Positions 49,121-57,082 of a stretch of 64,000 nucleotides of DNA are shown one piece after another. Position 1 is the stretch's first letter; each line of letters opens with the position of its first letter. A program made the translations under genes and the position numbers. Source of the DNA: Indioceanicola profundi. GTDB taxonomy: Bacteria; Pseudomonadota; Alphaproteobacteria; Azospirillales; Azospirillaceae. The notes under the pieces were generated by a model, which was not told the DNA's origin, ran no database searches, and saw nothing but the letters and a program-made list of their open reading frames with translations. The stretch spans positions 62,001 to 126,000 of the forward strand of contig NZ_CP030128.1 of assembly GCF_003568845.1 (NCBI RefSeq), written 5' to 3'.

Positions 49121-50802
49121 TGCGGCTCTGGTGGGAGACGCTGCCCGGTCTCCGGCAGGCGGAGATGGACGCCTTTGAGGCCCGAGGGTGGCGCGTACGT
49201 GTTGATCCGGCCGCCGAGGCTCAGGGCTTTCTTGTCGTCCACGTGGAGTTCCCGCTGGACGGAGAAGCCCTGCCCCTGCGCGTCGCCTACCCAGCCCAGT
49301 TCCCCTACTTCCGCCCGGCGGTCTACGCCCCGCCGGGCCGTTTCCCGGAGCATCAGAACCCTATTGACGGCGTCCTGTGCCTGCTCGGGCCCCGAACGCA
49401 GGAGTGGCACCCGGAGACGACGGTCGCGGGCTTCCTCGAGGAGCGCATCCCGGCCCTGCTCGATGCGATCGACGGCGGCCGCCCGCTGGTCGAGCAGCAG
49501 GCCGAGATTCGCGCCGGCTACCTGCCCTACGATGACCCGTCATACGTGCTCTTCGACAGCGCCTGGGCGCCACCGGCTGGTGCGCGATCTGGTTCCCTCG
49601 TGGCGAAGGGCGCTCTCTTGGCATCCGGGGAGCGGTTGCTCCTGCGGATGGCCATAACCAAGGCCAAGACAGGCGGGCGCGAGATCCCGGTCGAAGTCGT
49701 TCCATTCCAATCCGCCCCTGGCAGTTTCACGATCGAGTTTCCCTTCGCCGTTGTGGACGGCCTCGACATGGAGGAGAAACCCGACGCGCACTGGGCGAAA
49801 GTGGCGCACCTGTTCCCCGGCCTCGACCGCAGGCTCAAGGAGTCCACTGTCGGCGGGAAGAAATGGCAGTTCGCTGTCGCGGCGCTGCTCGCCGCCGAGG
49901 AGATCCAGAAGGGCATCAGGGGTTTCAGCTTCGTGACGTTCCTGATCCACCGCCCCAAGGGAACGCGGGATTTCCGCGTTGCCAGGATCCGCGGCTTGCG
50001 GGCCGGCCGGCAGGACATGGGGGCGCGGGTTCCGGCCACTCAGATCCTTCGTGACCGACACGTGCTACTTGTCGGGTGCGGTGCTATCGGCGGACAGATC
50101 GCGGTCGAACTGAGCAAGGCGGGCCTGGGCCGCCTCACGCTGTTCGACTATGACCATGTCGAACCCGGGCCGACCGTGCGCTGGCCGCTCGGGCAGTCCT
50201 TCTTCGGCGAGTCCAAGTCGGCGGCGCTGGCCGCCCACATCAAGCAGCACTGGCCCCAAGCCAAGGTCACGGCCTACACCGGCGTGGTCGGCGGCGCGGC
50301 GGTGCCGGAAGGGCCTGTCGAGGGGGTGACGCTTGACGAGGTCATGGAGGGCGTTCACTTGGTGATCGACGCGACGGCGGAAGTGGGCGTCCAGCACTAT
50401 ATGTCCGACCGCTGCCGTGAGGTCGGCATTCCCTACATCTACGCGTCGGCGACTCCCGGTGCAAAGGGCGGCATCGTCGCCCGTTTCATGCCGCGGGATG
50501 GACAAGGCTGCTGGTTCTGCCTTCAGCACGCCATGTACCAGGATGGAGCCATCCAGGAGCCGGGCCACGACGATGCCGCCGAGGTCCTGCCCGCGGGCTG
50601 CAACCACCCGACCTTCGCCGGCGCCGGCTACGACCTGCTCGAGGTGAGCCTCCAAGGCGTCCGGATGGCAGTCCAGGCCCTTGACCCAAGACGCACAGCC
50701 GAGACGTTCGCCGCCGTGCTCGATTTCAAGGAGGAACTCGGCCTGCCCGCCTGGCGTGCCCACGGCGTGCCGCGGTTCGGTGGTTGCGAATGCCAGGGAT
50801 AG
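49120..50802 (+). CDS. E2-E1 fusion (ubiquitin-like conjugation enzyme)
   Basis: A 560-residue protein. Residues 1-130 form an E2/UBC-like domain with HQN (78-80), catalytic Cys87 (GVLCLLG) and Trp96. After a linker domain, residues from about 300 form a ThiF/E1 adenylation domain: ATP loop GCGAIGG (319-325), LFDYD (341-345), DAT at 417-419, and cysteines 464, 467 and 494, of which one may carry the thioester. The order matches Cap2 of type II CBASS. The protein ends in CECQG. It overlaps the genes on both sides (1 and 13 bases). Expected role: adenylate a C-terminal glycine and ligate it to a target. Confidence 0.88.
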   Translation: MRLWWETLPGLRQAEMDAFEARGWRVRVDPAAEAQGFLVVHVEFPLDGEALPLRVAYPAQFPYFRPAVYAPPGRFPEHQNPIDGVLCLLGPRTQEWHPETTVAGFLEERIPALLDAIDGGRPLVEQQAEIRAGYLPYDDPSYVLFDSAWAPPAGARSGSLVAKGALLASGERLLLRMAITKAKTGGREIPVEVVPFQSAPGSFTIEFPFAVVDGLDMEEKPDAHWAKVAHLFPGLDRRLKESTVGGKKWQFAVAALLAAEEIQKGIRGFSFVTFLIHRPKGTRDFRVARIRGLRAGRQDMGARVPATQILRDRHVLLVGCGAIGGQIAVELSKAGLGRLTLFDYDHVEPGPTVRWPLGQSFFGESKSAALAAHIKQHWPQAKVTAYTGVVGGAAVPEGPVEGVTLDEVMEGVHLVIDATAEVGVQHYMSDRCREVGIPYIYASATPGAKGGIVARFMPRDGQGCWFCLQHAMYQDGAIQEPGHDDAAEVLPAGCNHPTFAGAGYDLLEVSLQGVRMAVQALDPRRTAETFAAVLDFKEELGLPAWRAHGVPRFGGCECQG

Positions 50803-51290
50803 TCTGGCTTGGCAACGACCTTTTCAGAGGCATGTGCTCGGAGGCGGAACGCAAGTGCCCCGACGAGACCGGCGGGGCATTGCTGGGGTATCGCAGCGGT
50901 GAGGACTACGTGATCACCGACGTACTCGGCCCCGGCCCGGACGCCCAGCACGCCCGGATGTTCTTCCAGCCGGACTATGGCTGGCAGGAGGAAGTGATTG
51001 CTCGGCGGTTTGCAGAGACAAACGGCACCACGACCTATCTCGGGGATTGGCACACGCACCCAGGCACCTCCGTCCCGGCAATGAGCAAGGACGACCGGAA
51101 GGTCCTGAGGCAGATTGCCTCCTGCCCCACGGCGGGGATAGACAGGCCGCTGATGGCCATCCTGGCAGGAAGCCTCGGCAACCCCTGGGGATTGGGCGTC
51201 TGGTCAGGTGCATCGCGTCCGCGGCGGCTCCTGAAGGCCTGGAACCCTTCCGACATCCTGAAACTGCCTGTCCGGCGGTACGGTTTCTGA
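50790..51290 (+). CDS. JAMM/MPN metalloprotease (Cap3-like)
   Basis: A 166-residue JAB-type peptidase. The zinc site is Glu26 (DETGG), His88 and His90 (WHTHPG) and Asp102, with Ser99 before it (SKDD). The ATG at 50790 has GGTGG six bases upstream and overlaps the end of the E2-E1 gene by 13 bases. In type II CBASS the equivalent Cap3 removes the conjugate. Here it would cleave after the attached glycine or trim the small first-gene product. No other operon member follows within 500 bases. Confidence 0.9.
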   Translation: MPGIVWLGNDLFRGMCSEAERKCPDETGGALLGYRSGEDYVITDVLGPGPDAQHARMFFQPDYGWQEEVIARRFAETNGTTTYLGDWHTHPGTSVPAMSKDDRKVLRQIASCPTAGIDRPLMAILAGSLGNPWGLGVWSGASRPRRLLKAWNPSDILKLPVRRYGF

Positions 51291-51800
51291 CCTCGCCGGA
51301 CACCACGCGGCAAGCTCGGCTCTTCATGGTGGTGCACGGCGGATTGCGCGGAGTGCCTCCCTTTATAGGGGCGGCTGCACGCTGCATGCGTGCAGGCCAT
51401 CTGGTCTCCCGGGATCGGGCCACATGCCCCCTCGCAGCACGGGTCCTTCCAGCGCCAGGCTGGCAGCTGCCCCGTCCTATAAAATTGGCCTCGGAACGTG
51501 AACTAAAACAGGCGATGGACGGTGTCGTGGCCTTGGCAATGGAGGGGGTCCGGACACCGTTGAAGGTGTCCGCCAAAGCCAGTCCACGTGCAATTGGGAA
51601 CGGCTTTCCCGCTGTATCAGCTGCTTCAAGGCGCAATCTGGAGCAGTTGACTCGTGCCGTCATAGCTGGAGGTTGTCGAATGGCTGATTGGAGGGCAAGC
51701 TCCTCATGGAGGGCACGATGCTTACGGTCACAGCGCCTTGACGGAGAGTAGCGATGTTCCTGGGCTTGGGCCGCACCCGCCCGCTTCAGAGCGTAACGGG
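51291..51800. other. Gene-free stretch of about 510 bases
   Basis: No frame on either strand shows family features, and there is no T-run hairpin just after the JAMM gene. A plus-strand frame of about 75 codons around 51515-51750 is not recognisable. Confidence 0.45.
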
Positions 51801-52130
51801 CTACTCCGGCGTAAAGTACTTCTCCATGATCGCCTGATAGGTCCCATCTGCACGAATGGCTGCAAGGCCTGCATTGAAATCGGCAGCTACGGAGGCCTCA
51901 CGGAATCCCGCCGCCCGGGGAGTTGGGGTGAAGAGCGGGTGGAGCTTCCACTCCTTCCAAACGCCCATTGCTGCCATCGCCATTCGGAGATGATGCAACA
52001 GAATGCGGCAGTCCCCGATGATCACATCGGCACGGCCATGAATCAGGGTGAGGACCTGCCGGTCCTGACGGCCTTCCTCCTGATAGGCAGCAAAGTCGGC
52101 AATCGCATTGGCGAAGGCCGGCCCAAGTGC
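51801..52130 (-). pseudogene. C-terminal remnant of a periplasmic solute-binding protein
   Basis: The frame ending at TAG 51801 reads as the last 110 residues of an amino-acid-type ABC binding protein (SBP_bac_3): GRADVIIGDCRILLHHLRMA, LHPLFTPTPRAAGFRE and DFNAGLAAIRADGTYQAIMEKYF. The upstream part fades at about 52130, close to the IS6 left end (52197), and no signal peptide or N-lobe is present. The IS insertion or a linked deletion removed the rest. No permease or ATPase gene is nearby. Confidence 0.75.
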
Positions 52131-52196
52131 CTTTCACATGTGGGCTTTCTCCTGTTCGCGTGCCGCCGCCTCTGGCAGGCGCAGCAGGCGACGACG

Positions 52197-53091
52197 GGCG
52201 CTGTTGCAAATATTGAAGACCGCCGCATCGAGGTAGTTGTCAGCACCTTGGACGGCGCTACGCCGCCTTGAGATCCATCTGCTCGCTGAGAATCGTCATT
52301 GCTTCGGCCAGTGCACAGGGTCCAATGCCGAAAGCGCGCTCGATGAGGCGGGCCTCGCCGCGCATGTCGCGGGTGAGGTTGAAGGCAGCGGCCTGCCCTT
52401 TCCGGAGGGCCCGCATCACCTCGAAGCCCTTGATGGTGGCGTAAGCTGTCTTCAGCGTTTTGAAGCCCCGCACCGGCCGGATCAGCTGCTTGAGCTTTCC
52501 GTGGTCGGCCACGACGACGTTGTTCAGGTACTTCACCTGTCGGTGCTCGGTGTCCTCGGGACATTTGCCCTCGGCTTTCAGCTCCGCCAGGGCGACCCCA
52601 TAGGTCGGTGCCTTGTCGGTGTTGATGACCGTCGGCTTTTCCCGATCCTTCAGGTCGTTCAGCGCCTTGCCCAGGAAGCGCTTGGCCGCCGCGGTGTTCC
52701 GCGTGGGAGAAAGGTAAAAGTCGATCGTGTTCCCGTGCTTGTCAACCGCCCGGTACAGATACGCCCACTTGCCGCCGACCTTCACGTACGTCTCGTCCAC
52801 CCGCCAGCTGGTCGATCGCGGGCAACGCCATTGCCAGCGCAGACGCCTCTCGATCTCCGGCGCATACTTCTGGACCCAGCGGTAGATGGTTGAGTGGTCG
52901 ACCTAGACGCCGCGCTCGGCCATCATCTGCTCCAGATCGCGATAGATGATCCCATACCGGCAGTACCGCCGGACCGCCCACAACACGATCTTGCCCTCCA
53001 AGTGGCGACCCTTGAAGTCCGACATGGTCCGGCTCCCCCTCTCGTTGGAGCCATTCCCACGAAGGCCAGCCAATTTTGCAACAGCAGCAGC
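52197..53091 (-). mobile_element. IS6-family insertion sequence
   Basis: GGCGCTGTTGCAAA at 52197-52210 and its inverted counterpart around 53075-53091 (TTTGCAACAGC) are the typical IS6/IS26-type ends. They enclose one transposase frame. No 8-base target duplication is evident, as often when IS6 elements fuse replicons or delete flanks; the binding-protein remnant on its left fits a deletion. Confidence 0.8.
52258..53025 (-). pseudogene. IS6-family transposase with internal amber codon
   Basis: From the ATG at 53025 the frame gives SDFKGRHLEGKIVLWAVRRY, YRDLEQMMAERGV, then TAG (52903-52905), then VDHSTIYRWVQKY, WRVDETYVKVGGKWAYLYRAVD with the first catalytic Asp, INTDKAPTYG and EHRQVKYLNNVVVADHGKLK. 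Everything except the single TAG is intact and in frame (255 codons). Family members have a sense codon there, so the gene is disabled unless the codon is suppressed. Confidence 0.85.
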
Positions 53092-53242
53092 CCGGCTCGT
53101 TCCAATTGGAAGGGGCAAAATGCTTTAAAGGCGACCAACAATATTTCGCGATCTTAAAAAATTATGAAACCTTTTGTCTGTGGCGATGCAACATTCCTTG
53201 TTCAGGTTCGTTGGGGCTGCGTCAACATCAGGAGCGGCTCAT

Positions 53243-53626
53243 ATGGCATGCGTGGTGATTGCCGAGGATGACACTCTGGTCGCGTTCGCGCTCCAATGTG
53301 CCCTCGATGCGATGGGACACAAGGTCGTAGCCGCCGTAGATACCGGCCCCGCAGCCGTGCAGGCCGCGTTCCAGCATCAGCCGGACCTGGTGATTACGGA
53401 CGGCCAGCTTGCCCAAGGAACAAGCGGTGTGATTGCCGCGGTTCAGATCCGCGAGCTCGGCGTCCCGGTGATCCTGGCGTCTGCAACCGTCGACGAGGTC
53501 ACCGCAATGGACGCGGGCGCAGAGGTCTTCCTGCAGAAACCCTTCTCACTGGATCGAATCCAGCAGACCATCAGCGATGTGTTGGCATCATCCGCATGCC
53601 GACGACGCGTCCTGGCATCGATTTAG
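53243..53626 (+). CDS. Single-domain response regulator
   Basis: A 127-residue receiver from the ATG at 53243 with GGAG eight bases upstream. Acidic residues ED-D at 8-10, acceptor Asp53 (VITDGQLAQGTSG) and Lys99 (LQKPF). The sequence is closest in style to the 1.2-1.6 kb regulator (both have a D-G-x-L-A-x-GTSG acceptor loop). No kinase is adjacent; a strong terminator follows at 53727. The region to its left is an IS6 element, so it may have been separated from its original partner. Confidence 0.88.
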   Translation: MACVVIAEDDTLVAFALQCALDAMGHKVVAAVDTGPAAVQAAFQHQPDLVITDGQLAQGTSGVIAAVQIRELGVPVILASATVDEVTAMDAGAEVFLQKPFSLDRIQQTISDVLASSACRRRVLASI

Positions 53627-53726
53627 CCACGTTCGCCCTAATGCCCAGGGGACACCTACTGGCGACAGCCCCTAGACGGAAGGAGCCGGCAAGGGTACGG
53701 CTCCCGTGTGCCAGCCCCTCCTCTAC

Positions 53727-53750
53727 AGCAACTCTATGGAGTTGCTTTTA
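53727..53750 (+). terminator. Rho-independent terminator after the 53.2-53.6 kb regulator
   Basis: AGCAACTC (53727-53734), loop TATG, GAGTTGCT (53739-53746), then TTTA. A perfect eight-base stem, about 100 bases after the regulator stop on the same strand. Confidence 0.8.
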
Positions 53751-53890
53751 TGCGGAGCGTTGCCCCGTAACCACGCCAACGACTATTGGCAGGCTGCGTT
53801 CCATGCTGTTTTGCTGAATGAAACGGTTCGGTCCTGACGAAATTGCACACGGGATCTCCGACGTCAACAGTATCATCCTGGCCAGGATTG

Positions 53891-54298
53891 CTATTGGATG
53901 CTGGCCTGTTGTTGCTGCCGCAGAATCTGCAGGCCCCCACCCTGGGCCATCTCCTGCCGGAGTTCCACGACGGGCAGGCGCAGGGCGGATCCGGGCACCT
54001 GCATCATACTCGCAGTGAAAGAGGTCTCCGCTCCCATGCCGGCAACCAAGCCCACCAGCCCCTCGCGCCCCAACAGCCCGACCTCCTGCTCCTGGCCGCC
54101 CTCTAGCTGGACCAGTTGCGAGATCATGCCCTGCTCGACGAAGTAGACATGGCGGATCGGCTCGCCGGCCTCCTGCAGCACCTGGTAAAAGGGCAGATCC
54201 ACCGGCGCCGCCTAGGCCAGCAGGCGGTCGCGCACCTCGGACGGCAAGGCGCATAAAATCAGGTTCCGTGTGGCAGTGCGCTTGTCGGGATTGTCCAT
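53891..54298 (-). pseudogene. Truncated Crp/Fnr-family regulator with amber codon
   Basis: From the ATG at 54298 the frame reads TRNLILCALPSEVRDRLLA, TAG (54212-54214), AAPVDLPFYQVLQEAGEPIR, then VYFVEQGMISQLVQLEGG and GREGLVGLVAGMG, the N-terminal effector domain of a Crp/Fnr regulator. CAG to TAG would explain the stop. The frame ends at 53891, before the dimer helix and DNA-binding domain, so the gene is also cut at its 3' end. It cannot bind DNA. Confidence 0.75.
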
Positions 54299-54629
54299 GA
54301 CAAAGTGCCCGGTGCTGATAGCGGGAGCACACATATGGTTTCGGCCATCCACGGGCGCATGTGGCTGCCGACAAGAGACCTTGTACCGCCGATGCCGCCA
54401 GGATGGCGATGGTTCTTCAGGGTATACCGCCCGTCTCCACTTGCGGCGGCGCCATGTCCGCACGTCGAGACTGGCGTTTGGCGCGTTCGGACGGGGAATA
54501 GCCTAGGGCGTTCCGCCAGTTGGTCCCGGCTCCTGACGCAGAGCCTAAAGCGTACGCAATCGTACAGGAATCTGCTGTTGCGGTGCATTCAATTCATCTA
54601 AAGTTCCCGCTTTCCCGACGGGGTTCAAC

Positions 54630-54893
54630 ATGACAGGCGATCTCGAAGCGGAGCGGGGGCGGCTGAAAGCGCAGCGGGACGCCTTGCAGGCCCTCTACCG
54701 CCAGCTGGACCAAGATCCACGCACGGCCTCCCGCACATCATTGGCGGATCCAGCGAGGGTGGCCCCGCAGCCTATGCCGGCTACCCCGGCCCGAGAACAA
54801 GGCGATGCGCCGCGTCACCCGGCCTACGCCTTCGTACGGTTCCGCACAAAAAATCCGCACTGCGGCAGAACTGGGGCTGGCACGGCGGGTTGA
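54630..54893 (+). CDS. Small hypothetical protein before a response regulator
   Basis: Reads as an 87-residue protein with an N-terminal coiled-coil-like helix (LEAERGRLKAQRDALQALYRQLD) and a disordered Pro/Ala-rich tail. A GGGG run precedes the ATG. It ends 27 bases before the next response regulator on the same strand. The family is unknown, and the tail looks like frame noise, so the original gene may have been altered. Confidence 0.35.
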   Translation: MTGDLEAERGRLKAQRDALQALYRQLDQDPRTASRTSLADPARVAPQPMPATPAREQGDAPRHPAYAFVRFRTKNPHCGRTGAGTAG

Positions 54894-54920
54894 GGCGGCA
54901 CCCGGAACAGAGGTGTCGCG

Positions 54921-55478
54921 ATGCGGATCCTGGTGGTTGAGGACGAGCCGCTGATTGCCCTGTGGACACAGGCGATCCTGGAGGATGCTGGCCACATGAT
55001 CATTGGCCTGGCGCAGAGCCGTGCAGAGGCAATGGCTTTGGCGGAGCAAGACCGTCCGGATCGGGTGCTGATGGACATCAACCTGGCTGACGGGCACGGG
55101 GTCGGCATCGAGCTGGCCCGCCGCATCCGCCAGCAGTTCGGCGCCTGCTCCCTGTTCCTCTCCGGCCAGAGCGACGAAGCCCGAACCAATCGCGATGCGG
55201 TCCTGGGATATCTGGCCAAGCCCTGGGAAGCTTCGGCCCTGCTGGCCAGCATCATGGCCGTGTTGCAAAGAATGCTGCCGAAACATTTTCGGCCTTTCCA
55301 GCCGTGTCGGCGCGGAACTCCACAGCCACGGCACTGGCCGACTGAGTCGTCTGCGAGCAACTCGAGCGAAGGCCACAGCCTTCGCGTTTACGTTTGGTTT
55401 AGCACTCGCTCATATGAGGAGGCTTCTTTCGGCGAGCACAGGCCATACCATGACCCGCATCCTCATTATCGACGATGA
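54921..55478 (+). CDS. Response regulator with unusual C-terminal tail
   Basis: The first 120 residues are a receiver: ED-E at 7-9, acceptor Asp52 (VLMDINLADG) and Lys100 (LAKPW). The remaining 65 residues are Ser/Arg/Pro/His-rich and look like readthrough into non-coding sequence, overlapping the start of the next regulator by 29 bases. A lost stop or frameshift near 55290 is likely. No output domain exists. The next receiver follows immediately, so the two were probably an operon. Confidence 0.8.
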   Translation: MRILVVEDEPLIALWTQAILEDAGHMIIGLAQSRAEAMALAEQDRPDRVLMDINLADGHGVGIELARRIRQQFGACSLFLSGQSDEARTNRDAVLGYLAKPWEASALLASIMAVLQRMLPKHFRPFQPCRRGTPQPRHWPTESSASNSSEGHSLRVYVWFSTRSYEEASFGEHRPYHDPHPHYRR

Positions 55479-55794
55479 TCCGTCCTTGTTGGCTACCCTG
55501 GCCCATGCCGTGCGCCATAGCGGGCACGAGGTCCGTCTGGCTGGGTCGGGAGAAGAAGGCCTGGCACTTTACGGCCAGATGCAGCCGGATGTGGTGCTTT
55601 GCGATCTGTTGCTGCCTGATCTGGACGGGGCGGAGGTGATCCGGAGCATACGTCAGTGCTCGCGCACGGTGCGGATCTTCGCCATGACCGGCTGCCGCTC
55701 CCTGGAGGTCGCCCCTGGCATGGCGGCTGCCCTGCACGCCGGCGTGCAGAAGCTGCTGGTTAAACCTTTCAGCCTTGCCGAACTGGAGTTCTAG
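55450..55794 (+). CDS. Single-domain response regulator
   Basis: A 114-residue receiver from the ATG at 55450; an in-frame ATG at 55414 with GAGGAGG context would add 12 residues. DDD at 8-10, acceptor Asp52 (VLCDLLLPDLDG) and Lys105 (LVKPFS). It ends with TAG soon after the last helix, a little earlier than usual. A strong terminator follows at 55841. The regulator lies in the same orientation as the one before it. Confidence 0.85.
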   Translation: MTRILIIDDDPSLLATLAHAVRHSGHEVRLAGSGEEGLALYGQMQPDVVLCDLLLPDLDGAEVIRSIRQCSRTVRIFAMTGCRSLEVAPGMAAALHAGVQKLLVKPFSLAELEF

Positions 55795-55840
55795 CGCTGG
55801 ATGCAGCGGCGCAAGCCGGGGTTCATGCGGCTTCAGAAAG

Positions 55841-55873
55841 AAGGAAGCGGCAGGAAAGTGCCGCTCTCCTTTT
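55841..55873 (+). terminator. Rho-independent terminator after the paired regulators
   Basis: AAGGAAGCGGCA (55841-55852), loop GGAAAG, TGCCGCTCTCCTT (55859-55871) with one small bulge, then a T-run ending near 55873. It closes the 54.9-55.8 kb transcript. Confidence 0.8.
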
Positions 55874-55947
55874 TCTGTTCACCAATCGGCCAGTGATACC
55901 GTCTATCCGGCACTGCTGACCCTATCCACCCTCGACAGGAGGCCGCC

Positions 55948-56190
55948 GTGAGCAAGAAGCAGGATCAGTGGACCAAGGAGGAGTAGGTCAAGGCTGCGGA
56001 GAAGGGCCAGGGCGCTGGAATCGGGGCAGAACATGGCTTAGGCGAAAACCCTGCATCCGCCAAAGCCAAGGGCGAAGCTGATATGAGCGCTGATGGCATT
56101 GATGCACCTGAAGGCGTTATGCCCAAAAATGGAAAGCAATTGACCAGCGGCGCCGGCGTAGCAGCTATGCCGCCTCGATCATTCGCCTGA
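55948..56190 (+). pseudogene. Small basic protein gene with amber at codon 13
   Basis: A GTG at 55948 has an excellent AGGAGG five bases upstream and the frame stays open for 80 codons except TAG at 55984-55986. The product begins SKKQDQWTKEE, then continues KAAEKGQGAGIGAEHGLGEN and ends in AMPPRSFA; it is hydrophilic and low in complexity. I do not recognise the family. The good ribosome site and codon choice suggest a once-functional gene; GAG to TAG is the simplest change. The next 300 bases hold no gene. Confidence 0.5.
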
Positions 56191-56490
56191 TCGTTGCCAG
56201 GTGCCAGCTACCCTGTCTGGGAGCATGGCAATGCGTGGGCGGTCAGCGCCTCCGCGAGGGCGGCCAGGGCCGCCTTGGTCCGCTGCGAGATCATCTGTGG
56301 TCAGCGCCAAGGCCAGCAGGAGCTGGTCCCTGCAGCGACCCGGCTGCGTTCGGCTAGGCGGGCAAAGAACTTCGGCAACCGGTTGCCTAGGGCCGCCAGC
56401 GCCGTGGAGAACCCACCAAATTGGAGGCCCGAGACCGCCGTAACGACGATCGCGGTTTGTAGGACAGGTCGGCGCGGACCAGAACTTGGT

Positions 56491-56886
56491 CTAATCGCTG
56501 GCGGCGGCAGTTCTTCGGGCAGGATCACTCACCGCTGTCGGCTCCCACAACTCGACAGGGTTGCCCTCTGGATCATAGAGCCGGGCGAAACGGCCGACCT
56601 GAGGGGAGTCCCAGTCTGGGTTGCGCGTAATGGCTATCCCCGCAGCGGAGAGATCGGCCAGCATGCTGTCCAGGTCATCCACCCGCAGGTTCAGCATCCA
56701 GCCCCTGTCGGCCGGAAAGTAGGCGCTATCCTCGGAGAAGGGCTGAAATACGGTGGGGCCAGCCTGTTGCGGCCAGACAAACGCGCCTTCTGGTGCCCCC
56801 ACGCCAAGGTGGGTCAGGTACCACTCCGCCAATGCTTGGGGATCCCGCGCTCGGAAGAAAAACCCGCCGATGCCTGTAACGGCCAT
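56491..56886 (-). CDS. VOC-family (glyoxalase/dioxygenase-like) protein
   Basis: A 131-residue protein with the paired beta-alpha-beta-beta-beta units of the vicinal-oxygen-chelate fold: GIGGFFFRARDPQALAEWYLTHLGV at the start and LRVDDLDSMLADLSAAGI followed by RFARLYDPEGNPVELWEP at the end, with the typical metal-site Glu in VELWEP. GGAGG lies five to six bases upstream. Such single-copy VOC proteins are often of unknown substrate. It stands alone between broken genes. Confidence 0.85.
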   Translation of the reverse strand: MAVTGIGGFFFRARDPQALAEWYLTHLGVGAPEGAFVWPQQAGPTVFQPFSEDSAYFPADRGWMLNLRVDDLDSMLADLSAAGIAITRNPDWDSPQVGRFARLYDPEGNPVELWEPTAVSDPARRTAAASD

Positions 56887-57082
56887 AGTCGCCTCCCTCA
56901 GTAGGTTGCAAGGCGAAGCATATCAGAAGTTCCAGGTCGCAGGGTCCGGTCACCGCTGTCTGCCCAGCTTGTAAATCGGCGCGGGGTCTTCTGCCGATCG
57001 GCGCGCTTAAGCTCCTGATGCGACGCAGAGCTCAGGGGCTAATCTCCGACTATGAAAGACAGCAGAGGCGGCTGACCATCCC

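Noticed and set aside
48962-51290. Complete type II CBASS operon
   Set aside because: No CD-NTase or effector gene within the flanking 1.4 kb on the left or 500 bases on the right; only the accessory enzymes match.
38319-55986. TAG reassigned to an amino acid
   Set aside because: Several healthy genes in the window (E2-E1 fusion, Crp/Fnr regulator, NTF2-like gene) stop at TAG where their families end.
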